From: Amycolatopsis nigrescens CSC17Ta-90
GTDB taxonomy: Bacteria; Actinomycetota; Actinomycetes; Mycobacteriales; Pseudonocardiaceae
NCBI RefSeq assembly: GCF_000384315.1
Contig: NZ_ARVW01000001.1
Location: forward strand, 8,601,001-8,665,000
Length of the DNA stretch: 64,000 bases
Direction: 5' to 3'
Program-made: the position numbers and the translations under genes
The notes under the pieces: model-generated
Database searches by the model: none
The model's input: only the letters and a program-made list of their open reading frames with translations
Told to the model about the DNA's origin: nothing
Part shown: positions 25,122-32,039 of the stretch, piece after piece
Position numbering within the stretch: position 1 is the stretch's first letter
Layout of the letters: the number at the start of each line of letters is the position of its first letter

Positions 25122-25563
25122 TCACACTCCGCAATAAGAATGGTCATGGACACGGTGAAAAGTTGTTGGGTGAGATTTTTGAACAGACACGACAGATTGT
25201 CAAGATGACTTCGCGCGATTGTTGGGAGACCTGAAAATGGCTCACTTCGGAGCCAGCGCGGGCGCGGTGGATCAGCATCCCGGTGCGTGTTTCCAGCGCA
25301 GGTTCCGCTGCCGCAGCGATCACACGGACTCCACGGCCCAGCCGATCCGACACTGAAGCATGTTGACCAGCACCCCTGCTCAACATGCTAATAAAGGACG
25401 GCCCTTTCATCATCCCGATGAGGCTTTCGCAACCCCGCCCGACCTGCCGCGAGTCCACGCTTGACAATCGCCCGAACCTGACGAATTCTTATTTTGACAC
25501 ACGTACGTGCCTGATAACTGTTTCCTGCACTGCGATAGAGCTGGATAAACCTGCCCCCAGCTG
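25122..25563. other. long intergenic region upstream of cutinase and reductase genes
   Basis: No gene is evident. Visible items: an inverted repeat AGCATGTTGA/TCAACATGCT (25357-25389), a 19-nt match (25435-25453) to positions 4-22 of the window, two TTGACA boxes (25461 and 25494) on the plus strand that may serve the reductase gene, and the palindrome CACGTACGTG (25500-25509). Base composition is lower in GC than the flanking genes, as expected for a promoter region. Confidence 0.45.
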
Positions 25564-25577
25564 AAACATCAATGTTT
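25564..25577. promoter_or_regulatory. palindromic operator before the reductase gene
   Basis: AAACAT-CA-ATGTTT is a perfect dyad with 6-bp arms, 17 nt upstream of the reductase start codon. Position suggests a repressor site; the regulator is not adjacent. Confidence 0.45.
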
Positions 25578-25594
25578 GCCCACCGACCTGGAGC

Positions 25595-26722
25595 ATGACC
25601 GTGGTTTTGAATCCGAACCTCTCGCGAGCGGGCTGGCGGCGGATCCGCCGGGTGCTGGACTCGCGGGTGGTGGGCGCGCTGGCTGTGCCGCACGGGGTGG
25701 ACCGGTACCTCGGCCTGTTCAACCCGGTGTGGTCGGTGCGGGAGGTGCGGGCCGTGGTGACCGGGGTGGCTCATCACACCGAAGACAGCGTCACGCTGAC
25801 CTTGCGGCCCAACGCGAACTGGGAGGGCGCCCGTGCTGGGCAGTACGTGCGGCTGGCGGTGGAGATCGGCGGTGTCCGCCGCACGCGGTGCTTCTCCGTG
25901 GCCGGTGCCGCGCACCGGGCAGACGGGACGATTGAGATCACCGCGAAAGTGAACCCTGCGGGTACGGTCTCGCGGTATCTCAAGGAGCATGCCCGGCCCG
26001 GCCTGGTGGTGGTGCTCTCCCAGGCCGAAGGCGGGTTTGTGCTTCCGGCGCAGTTGCCGGGGCGCATTGTGCTGATCAGTGCTGGTAGCGGTATCACCCC
26101 GGTGATGTCGCTGCTGCGTGCCTTGGTGGCGCGGCGGTTTCCCGGCCAGGTCACCTTTCTGCACTACGCCCGCACCGCACAGCAGATGATCTACCGGGAG
26201 GAACTGGCGGCGTTGGCGGCGGCCTGCCCCAGGCTCATCCTGGCCCCCGTGTACACCCGCGCACCCGGCGCCGGGCGGCTGGACGGCCGGTTCTGCCGGG
26301 AGCACCTGCTCGAAGTCGCGCCGGACTACGCCGACGCCCTGACCTACGTGTGCGGACCCGGTGCGTTGATGGACACGGCCGCCGCGTTGTGGACTGCCGA
26401 GGGGATTGAGAACCGGCTGCTGACCGAGCGGTTCACCATCCGGGCACCCGTGACCGACGCTGGGGACGCGACCGGTGAGGTGCGGTTCATCCGGAGCGGG
26501 ATCACCGCCCCCAACGATGGGCGGACGTTGCTGGAGCAGGCTGAGGCGGCGGGGGTGAATCCGGAGTACGGCTGCCGGATGGGGGTTTGTCATTCCTGTT
26601 CGAGCATCAAACCGGACGGGTCGGTCCGCAATGTGCTCACCGGGGCGGTCACCAGCGAAGCCGGGGCGCGGATCCAGCTGTGCGTGACCGCGCCGTGTGG
26701 TGATGTCGAGCTGGATCTGTGA
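25595..26722 (+). CDS. ferredoxin reductase with C-terminal 2Fe-2S domain
   Basis: A 375-residue electron-transfer protein: FAD domain (about 50-155, RCFSVAGA), NAD(P) domain with LISAGSGITPVMSLLRAL and YVCGPGALMDTAA, and a plant-type 2Fe-2S domain with Cys cluster YGCRMGVCHSC and IQLC. It resembles Rv3230c, which feeds electrons to the stearoyl desaturase DesA3, but no desaturase follows here; the next 370 bp hold no gene. It may serve a desaturase or P450 elsewhere. ATG 25595 follows GGAG. Confidence 0.9.
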   Translation: MTVVLNPNLSRAGWRRIRRVLDSRVVGALAVPHGVDRYLGLFNPVWSVREVRAVVTGVAHHTEDSVTLTLRPNANWEGARAGQYVRLAVEIGGVRRTRCFSVAGAAHRADGTIEITAKVNPAGTVSRYLKEHARPGLVVVLSQAEGGFVLPAQLPGRIVLISAGSGITPVMSLLRALVARRFPGQVTFLHYARTAQQMIYREELAALAAACPRLILAPVYTRAPGAGRLDGRFCREHLLEVAPDYADALTYVCGPGALMDTAAALWTAEGIENRLLTERFTIRAPVTDAGDATGEVRFIRSGITAPNDGRTLLEQAEAAGVNPEYGCRMGVCHSCSSIKPDGSVRNVLTGAVTSEAGARIQLCVTAPCGDVELDL

Positions 26723-27091
26723 CCGGCCGACAATCTGGGTTGCGGTGGGAGCTGGACGCGGCCGGGCTGTACGCGGTCCGGATCGAACAGCGACGCCCCG
26801 CCGGCTGGTAGCGCTGGGTGCCGACCTGGCCGGTGTACCTGCTCTCCAGCAGCCCTGGTCACCCCTATGCGGATGACTGTTTTCCTATCAATTCTCGGAC
26901 ACAAACCCTGTACGCACGTGACAATTCTGATGAGCGCACCATCAACGTGAAATTCCTTTCTTGCACCAGCCGGACTACGCATCGGTAACATCGTGTTAAT
27001 TCTTGACTGGACAGCCGTTACCGTGCCAGGGTTTAAATACCTTCGAAGGCCCCAGCCAAATACCATCTACCGTGATTCAAAGGAGAAGCAC
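26723..27091. other. intergenic stretch with possible gene remnant
   Basis: Directly after the reductase, a plus-strand frame reads LRWELDAAGLYAVRIEQRRP then AGW and a stop, followed by protein-like WVPTWPVYLLSS; it lacks a start codon and may be a decayed gene. From about 26880 the sequence is AT-richer and probably contains the promoter of the small peptide gene at 27092; TTGACT at 27003 is a possible -35 box. Confidence 0.35.
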
Positions 27092-27175
27092 ATGCAGATT
27101 CTCGCCGCGCACGGCCACGACGTCATCTCCAACGTTCTGGCCAACCTGGCGCACATTCTCGGCTGGCTCGTCTGA
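27092..27175 (+). CDS. 27-residue amphipathic peptide
   Basis: A very short gene: ATG 27092 is preceded by AAAGGAG at ideal spacing, and the product MQILAAHGHDVISNVLANLA plus HILGWLV ends at TGA 27173-27175. Hydrophobic residues recur every three to four positions, so it would form an amphipathic or membrane helix; it has His but no Cys and no leader. A hairpin terminator follows 25 nt later. A longer reading from 26993 lacks a binding site. It could be a modulin-like surfactant, a type I toxin or a regulatory leader; no homologue is recognised. Confidence 0.55.
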   Translation: MQILAAHGHDVISNVLANLAHILGWLV

Positions 27176-27200
27176 CCCATCGAGTCGATAGTGTCTGACC

Positions 27201-27247
27201 TGGGCGCGGGGCGACGGTTCGGAAAACCGGCCGGGACCCCGCGCCCA
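27201..27247 (+). terminator. hairpin terminator after the small peptide gene
   Basis: TGGGCGCGGGG pairs perfectly with CCCCGCGCCCA (11 bp), with an inner CGGTT/AACCG hairpin inside the loop. It is the first strong structure after the peptide stop codon. Confidence 0.65.
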
Positions 27248-27327
27248 ATGGCGTCCGGCAGGATGGTGGCAAACACTCATCAAGTTACGAGGAACACGTT
27301 TCCAATTATCATTCTGACACGGCTTTT

Positions 27328-28251
27328 CTACGTTCGCTGGGATGCGGCTCGGCGGAATCCGCCTGGGGCTAACCCGTGGTCCCGTTTGAATGCGTGGGCG
27401 AAGGCGAACTCCGAGGTGTAGCCCACCTGCCGGGCCACTGTGGCCAACGGCGCGTCACCGTCTCGCAGCAGCCGGGCCGCAAGCGTCATCCGCCACCAGG
27501 TCAGGTATGCCTGCGGCGGCCGGCCGACCAGCGCGGCGAACCGTCGGGCGAAGGCCGCGCGGGACAGTCCGGCCTGGGAAGCCAGCTCCCCGACCGTCCA
27601 TGGCCTGCCAGGGTCGCCGTGGATGGCCTGAAGCCCGGCGGCGACGGCAGGATCGCGCAGCGCTGCTGCCCAGCCGGTAGCGCCATCGTGAGCGGACTGC
27701 TCGTCGAACCAGGCACGCAGGATGTGCAGCAGCAGCACGTCCAGCAGGGCGGGCAGCATGGCGTCGCCGCCGGGCCGTGGCTGCTCCAGCTCACCGCCGA
27801 GCAGGTCGACGGCGGCGCGTAGACCCTGGTGGTGGCCGACCCTGGCCGGAAGATGGATCACCTCCGGCAGGTCACCGAGCAGCGGGTGCGCCCGGGACCG
27901 GTCCAGCAGGTACGCGCCGCAGAGCGTGACCGTCGCAGCGGACGAACCATCCGCCGGGTGCCGGCCGGGTGGAATCTCGGCCGGTGCCAAGGAAGTATCC
28001 GCCAGCGGGGTCGACGGGCTGTCGGCGAGGCCGTGGGCGGCTCCGTGCGGCAGGAATGCCACATCCCCCGCTCCGAGGGCGATCGGCGCGCCGTCTGGCG
28101 GGAAAAGCCAGCACGATCCCTGCAAAACGATGTGGAAGCCGGCCCCCTCGACCGGTGGAAGCCGCATACCGAACGGCACCGGCCGGCGTACCCGGCCGGA
28201 GTGCGGCTGACCGGTGCGCATGGCGGTGACCGCATCGGAGAGCACATCCAT
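27328..28251 (-). CDS. AraC family regulator with cupin domain
   Basis: A 307-residue AraC protein: N-terminal cupin_6 domain (FHIVLQGSCWLFPPDGAPIA, GAGDVAFLPHG) and two C-terminal HTHs (WTVGELASQAGLSRAAFARR and LATVARQVGYTSEFAFAHAF). The cupin_6 class responds to small molecules or redox signals. It is divergent from a saccharopine-dehydrogenase-like gene, which is its likely target through the direct repeats at 28288-28316. Confidence 0.92.
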   Translation of the reverse strand: MDVLSDAVTAMRTGQPHSGRVRRPVPFGMRLPPVEGAGFHIVLQGSCWLFPPDGAPIALGAGDVAFLPHGAAHGLADSPSTPLADTSLAPAEIPPGRHPADGSSAATVTLCGAYLLDRSRAHPLLGDLPEVIHLPARVGHHQGLRAAVDLLGGELEQPRPGGDAMLPALLDVLLLHILRAWFDEQSAHDGATGWAAALRDPAVAAGLQAIHGDPGRPWTVGELASQAGLSRAAFARRFAALVGRPPQAYLTWWRMTLAARLLRDGDAPLATVARQVGYTSEFAFAHAFKRDHGLAPGGFRRAASQRT

Positions 28252-28287
28252 TCAGCCAGCGTATCGATGCGATTCCAGCGAAGACGG

Positions 28288-28316
28288 TCACGCATGAACC
28301 AGAGATGTTCACGCAT
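28288..28316. promoter_or_regulatory. direct repeats, likely AraC binding sites
   Basis: TCACGCAT occurs at 28288-28295 and 28309-28316, exactly 21 nt apart, i.e. two helical turns, which is the usual geometry for an AraC dimer. They lie in the spacer between the AraC gene and its divergent neighbour. Confidence 0.6.
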
Positions 28317-28412
28317 TGGACGTCTCACAACGCCGTCCTACGGTGAAATTACCGGCCAGCTGGCACGGCCATCTCGGACAACATCACCCCTCGCTCGAAC
28401 CAGGAGATCCAC

Positions 28413-29516
28413 GTGAAGATCGCCGTCTACGGCGCAAGCGGCTACCAGGGAAAGCTCGTCCTCGCGGAACTGGCCCACCGCAACATCGACATGCTGCTCG
28501 CCGGCCGCAACGCCAAGCGCCTGCGCGAGGCCGCGGCAACGGTGGGAACAGCCGACACCCTGCAACGAGTAGCCGACACCGACGACCACGACGCCCTCGT
28601 GGCGGCCTTCCGCGGATGCGACGCGGTCATCAACTGCGCCGGACCGTTCACGAGTTCCGGCCCCGCAGTGGTTCGCGCGGCCATCGCGGCCGGCTGCCAT
28701 TACGTCGACACCGCCGGCGAGCAGCTCTACACCAAAGCGGTCTTCGACACCTTCGCCGGCGCCGCGGAGCGCGCCGGAGTCACCGTCATCCCCGCCACCA
28801 ACGACGGGTGCGTACCCGGGGACCTGGTCGCCCACCTGATCGCCGAGCGCGTCCAGCCGATCGAGGAGATCACCGTCAGCCACTTCGTCGTCGGCGGGGT
28901 CGGGTTCTCCCGCGGCTCGTTGCGCTCGGCAGTCGACACGATGGACACGATCAAGGCGGGCGGCCTCAGCTACGACGACGGTGACTGGCGTATCGGCATC
29001 CCCGCCAGGCTCGCCGCGGTCACTCTTCCCGACGCCCCGCAGCCGACCGAAATGGTGAAATGCCCCTTGTCAGAGGTGGTCACCATCCCGCGCCACGTGC
29101 CGGTCCGGCATGTCGAGAGCCTCGTCGACGCCGCGGTCGGCGCCCAGTTGGGCACCCCGCTCACTCCCCAGATCATCGACAGTCTCCCCGAAGGGCCCGC
29201 CCAAGAGGACCGCCGCACCCAACGGTTCACCTACCTCGTCGACGCCATCGGCCACGATGGCCGAACAGCCCGCGGCACCGTGCGAGGCCACGACACCTAC
29301 GGCAGCACCGCCGTGATCGCCGTCGAAGCCGCCCGCCGACTGGTCGCGGACGGCGCAGAACCAGGCGTGCTCGCTCCCGCGCAGGCGTACGACCCGACCA
29401 GCTTCCTCGCCTTCCTCGCCCCACACGGAATCAGCTGGACCATCAGCGTCTCGGCCGCGCGACGTACTGACCCGGCGGGCAACGCTCAGGAGAATCGACG
29501 ACTACGGCCGACCTGA
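28413..29516 (+). CDS. saccharopine-dehydrogenase-like NAD(P)-binding oxidoreductase
   Basis: A 367-residue protein with N-terminal Rossmann motif VYGASGYQGKL, LLAGRNAKRL and the INCAGPF block, typical of the Sacchrp_dh_NADP family (trans-acting enoyl-reductase-like). It starts at GTG 28413 after AGGAG. Likely an NAD(P)-dependent reductase; substrate unknown. The divergent AraC regulator probably induces it. Confidence 0.85.
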   Translation: MKIAVYGASGYQGKLVLAELAHRNIDMLLAGRNAKRLREAAATVGTADTLQRVADTDDHDALVAAFRGCDAVINCAGPFTSSGPAVVRAAIAAGCHYVDTAGEQLYTKAVFDTFAGAAERAGVTVIPATNDGCVPGDLVAHLIAERVQPIEEITVSHFVVGGVGFSRGSLRSAVDTMDTIKAGGLSYDDGDWRIGIPARLAAVTLPDAPQPTEMVKCPLSEVVTIPRHVPVRHVESLVDAAVGAQLGTPLTPQIIDSLPEGPAQEDRRTQRFTYLVDAIGHDGRTARGTVRGHDTYGSTAVIAVEAARRLVADGAEPGVLAPAQAYDPTSFLAFLAPHGISWTISVSAARRTDPAGNAQENRRLRPT

Positions 29517-29537
29517 CCGTGCGGCAGGATAGCCATC

Positions 29538-30020
29538 ATGGTGGAGATCTACCCCTTGACCGAATCCGACCGCACCGACTGGGAGGTGCTGGCCCGCAGC
29601 TTCAACGCGTTCTTCAAGACCAAGGTCAGCGCCGACAGCTATGCCCAAACGTGGCGACGCCTGCTCGATGATGCAGAGATACGCGGGATCACCGCGCGGC
29701 TGGACGGCAAGATGGTCGGCATCGCGCACTACCTGTTCCACCCGAGCGTCTGGTCGACCGGGAGATGCTATCTGGCGGACCTGTTCGTAGACCCGGAAGT
29801 CCGGCGACAGGGTGTCGCGACGGCAATGATCGAGTGGGTCGCGCGGGACGCCGAGGAGCACGGCGCTGCACGCCTTTACTGGAACACGCTGGACACCGCT
29901 GCTGCCCGTGCGCTGTACGACAAGATCGCCAGCTTCGAGGGTCACATCGTCTACAGCTACTCAGGTGCGGCCGGGGACGAGTCCTTCAGCGGTGAGGCCG
30001 GCGAGCACGGCGTCGCTTAG
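29538..30020 (+). CDS. GNAT family N-acetyltransferase
   Basis: A 160-residue GNAT protein: LADLFVDPEVRRQGVATAMI is the acetyl-CoA-binding strand and R-R-Q-G-V-A loop, followed by ARLYWNTLDTAAARALYDKI. The 3' end overlaps the convergent SnoaL-like gene by 60 nt, so the last ~20 residues are coded on both strands. The ribosome binding site is weak. Confidence 0.87.
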   Translation: MVEIYPLTESDRTDWEVLARSFNAFFKTKVSADSYAQTWRRLLDDAEIRGITARLDGKMVGIAHYLFHPSVWSTGRCYLADLFVDPEVRRQGVATAMIEWVARDAEEHGAARLYWNTLDTAAARALYDKIASFEGHIVYSYSGAAGDESFSGEAGEHGVA

Positions 30021-30386
30021 TGCGGTGACCGCGCTCAGCGGGCGGACCATCACGGTGAACTCCTTGATCAAGCCCTGCTCGTCCAGGTGCACCAGGTCGA
30101 TGCCGTGGATCTGCTTGCCGTCCACCACCGCCCGGAAGACCAGGACGTGCGAGTCGGCCGGCTCCCCGGCGAAGGTCTGGGCCTCGCCCTGGAGTTCGCC
30201 GGTGTAGCGGAACTCGGTGAAGACCCGTCGCAGCAGCACGCCGAAGACGGCGAGCACCATGGCGTGGCCCTCGAACGGCGTGAACTTCACTGGGCTGAAG
30301 AACCGCACGTCCGGGGCGAACAGCGAGTCCAGCGCGGCGATGTCCCGCTGTTCGACGGCGGTGCGAAAACGGGCGATCGAGGTCAT
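29961..30386 (-). CDS. SnoaL-like (NTF2 fold) protein
   Basis: A 141-residue NTF2-like domain protein (RFRTAVEQRDIAALDSLFAP, VRFFSPVKFTPFEG, VDGKQIHGIDLVHLDEQGL). Such proteins act as small isomerases, hydrolases or ligand binders. ATG 30386 has GGAGGGAGG upstream. It is divergent from a PadR gene and shares the palindrome at 30417-30434, hence probably PadR-regulated. Confidence 0.82.
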   Translation of the reverse strand: MTSIARFRTAVEQRDIAALDSLFAPDVRFFSPVKFTPFEGHAMVLAVFGVLLRRVFTEFRYTGELQGEAQTFAGEPADSHVLVFRAVVDGKQIHGIDLVHLDEQGLIKEFTVMVRPLSAVTALSDAVLAGLTAEGLVPGRT

Positions 30387-30416
30387 GAGACCTCCCTCCA
30401 TAGTCAAGGATGCGAA

Positions 30417-30434
30417 TAGTCATATAGTTGACTA
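30417..30434. promoter_or_regulatory. PadR operator between divergent genes
   Basis: TAGTCA-TATAGT-TGACTA is a perfect dyad; a third half-site TAGTCA is at 30400-30405. It lies 31 nt from the SnoaL-like start and 45 nt from the PadR start, so one dimer could control both. Confidence 0.6.
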
Positions 30435-30478
30435 CAGTGGGCGGCGTTGTCCACCCGGAGCGAAGGAGGACGCGGGAC

Positions 30479-31045
30479 GTGGCCCTGCGACATGCGGTGC
30501 TGGCGGCGCTGCTGGACGGCGAGTACAGCGGCTACCAACTGGCCAAGGCCTTCGACGTGGGCGTGGCCAACTTCTGGCACGCGCTTCCGCAGCAGCTCTA
30601 CTCGGAACTGGCCAAACTGGAGCGGGAGGGGCTGGTCGCCGGGCGCCAGGTGGTCCAGGAAACCCGTCCGAACAAACGCCTGTTCACGGTCACCGAGGCG
30701 GGTACGGCCGAACTCGAGCGGTTCGCGTCCGCTCCGTGCAAGCCCTCGTACATCCGGGACGACCTCATGGTCAAGGTGCAGGCCGCCGGCACGATCGGCA
30801 TGACGGCGGTGATCACGCAGCTCGACGAGCGCGCAGCGGTCGCCACCGCCAAGATCGAGATCTTCGACAAGCTGCTGCGCAGGATCCGCGGCGATCTCGA
30901 CGAGGACGATTTCCTGCTGCACGGTGACCGGATCGGCCCGTATCTAACCTGCCTGCGGGGACGGCGGTTCGAACAGGAGCACCACGATTGGTGCGTGCGG
31001 ACCGCTTCGGTGCTGCGAGCAAGGGAAAACGCCCATGCCCGGTGA
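30479..31045 (+). CDS. PadR family transcriptional regulator (long type)
   Basis: A 188-residue PadR protein with the classical start ALRHAVLAALLDGEYSGYQL and recognition region LPQQLYSELAKLEREGLVAG, then a C-terminal Vir-like helical domain. The GTG at 30479 is chosen because GAAGGAGG lies 10 nt upstream and the family begins at this residue. Its end overlaps the SGNH hydrolase gene by 11 nt. Confidence 0.9.
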   Translation: MALRHAVLAALLDGEYSGYQLAKAFDVGVANFWHALPQQLYSELAKLEREGLVAGRQVVQETRPNKRLFTVTEAGTAELERFASAPCKPSYIRDDLMVKVQAAGTIGMTAVITQLDERAAVATAKIEIFDKLLRRIRGDLDEDDFLLHGDRIGPYLTCLRGRRFEQEHHDWCVRTASVLRARENAHAR

Positions 31046-31817
31046 CGCCCGCGCCTACCGCCGCTATGTGGCGCTCGGTGACAGCCAGACCGAAGGCCTG
31101 AACGATGGGGACGACATCCGGGGGTATCGGGGTTGGGCGGACCGCCTCGCCGAACAACTCGCGGCCGTGAACCCGGCGCTGGAGTACGCCAACCTGGCGG
31201 TGCGCGGCCGCCTCGCCGGGCAGGTGCGGGCCGAACAGCTGCCGGCGGCGCTGGCTCTGCGGCCGGACCTGGCCACCGTGATGGCCGGGGTGAACGACCT
31301 GATCCGCCCCGGTTTCGACGCCGCGGCCGTGACCGGGCACCTCGAGGGGATGTTCGCCGACCTCACCGGCGCGGGTGCGCGGGTGGTCACGGTGATGTTT
31401 CCCGACCCCGGGCTGATGATGCCCGCCGGGCGGCTGCTCTCCGCACGCACCCGGGACTTCAACACCCGCATCCGCGCCGCCGCGGACCGGCACGGGGTGC
31501 GAGTCGTGGACCTCTCCGCCTACCCTGTCTGCACCGATCCGAGGCTGTGGAGCGCGGACCGGCTGCACCTCAATCCGGTCGGCCACACCCGGCTGGCCGC
31601 CGCCGTCGGGCACGCCCTCGACCTGCCGGGCAGCGGCACCGAATGGACCCTTCCCCTTGCACCGCAAGCGATTCCGACGCGGCGGCGGGTCGCGGCCGAA
31701 CTCCGCTGGGCCGCGAGCTTCCTCGGACCGTGGATCGCCCGTCGCCTGCGCGGCCGCTCCTCCGGAGACGGCCGAACCGCCAAACGCCCCGAGCTCCGGC
31801 CCGTGCACGAAAGCTGA
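31035..31817 (+). CDS. SGNH/GDSL-type esterase
   Basis: A 260-residue SGNH hydrolase: block I ALGDSQTEG with catalytic Ser, Gly in NLAVRGRLAG, block III GVNDLI with the Asn, and the terminal Asp/His in WSADRLHLNPVGH. No signal peptide, so probably cytoplasmic. Coupled to the PadR gene. Its last codons (RPVHES) and stop fall inside a 47-bp direct repeat. Confidence 0.9.
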   Translation: MPGDARAYRRYVALGDSQTEGLNDGDDIRGYRGWADRLAEQLAAVNPALEYANLAVRGRLAGQVRAEQLPAALALRPDLATVMAGVNDLIRPGFDAAAVTGHLEGMFADLTGAGARVVTVMFPDPGLMMPAGRLLSARTRDFNTRIRAAADRHGVRVVDLSAYPVCTDPRLWSADRLHLNPVGHTRLAAAVGHALDLPGSGTEWTLPLAPQAIPTRRRVAAELRWAASFLGPWIARRLRGRSSGDGRTAKRPELRPVHES

Positions 31818-31842
31818 GGGAGACAACGCCGGACTCGGCGCT
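31796..31842 (+). repeat. 47-bp direct repeat, copy 1 (left flank of ESX-like block)
   Basis: Begins CCGGCCCGTGCACGAAAGCT and ends GCCGGACTCGGCGCT; 45 of 47 bases equal copy 2 at 34910-34956, same orientation. It covers the last codons and stop of the SGNH hydrolase gene and contains a small CGCCG-GACT-CGGCG hairpin. Confidence 0.85.
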
Positions 31843-31847
31843 CCTCG

Positions 31848-31919
31848 TTGGGAAGCCTTGATCGACTTTCGGAGCCGGTCCATGGTCGTCTTGCCGCAGC
31901 CGGTCTTCGCCGCGATGAC
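31848..31919 (-). pseudogene. P-loop ATPase fragment
   Basis: The minus strand reads VIAAKTGCGKTTMDRLRKSI, a Walker A-like start, but a TAG codon stands directly before it and there is no body downstream in a separate frame. It lies between the direct repeat and the Ser-rich gene, and may be debris of an ATPase gene. Confidence 0.25.
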
Positions 31920-32039
31920 CTAATGAGGCCATGGGCCGCACGGTGGGCCGTCGGCGGGACATCCTGGTTTCGAGTTGAGTGCGGCATCGGCACCTGTGAG
32001 CGCGGCACGCGATCCGCTAATTGGTCGAGGAGCACCGAG

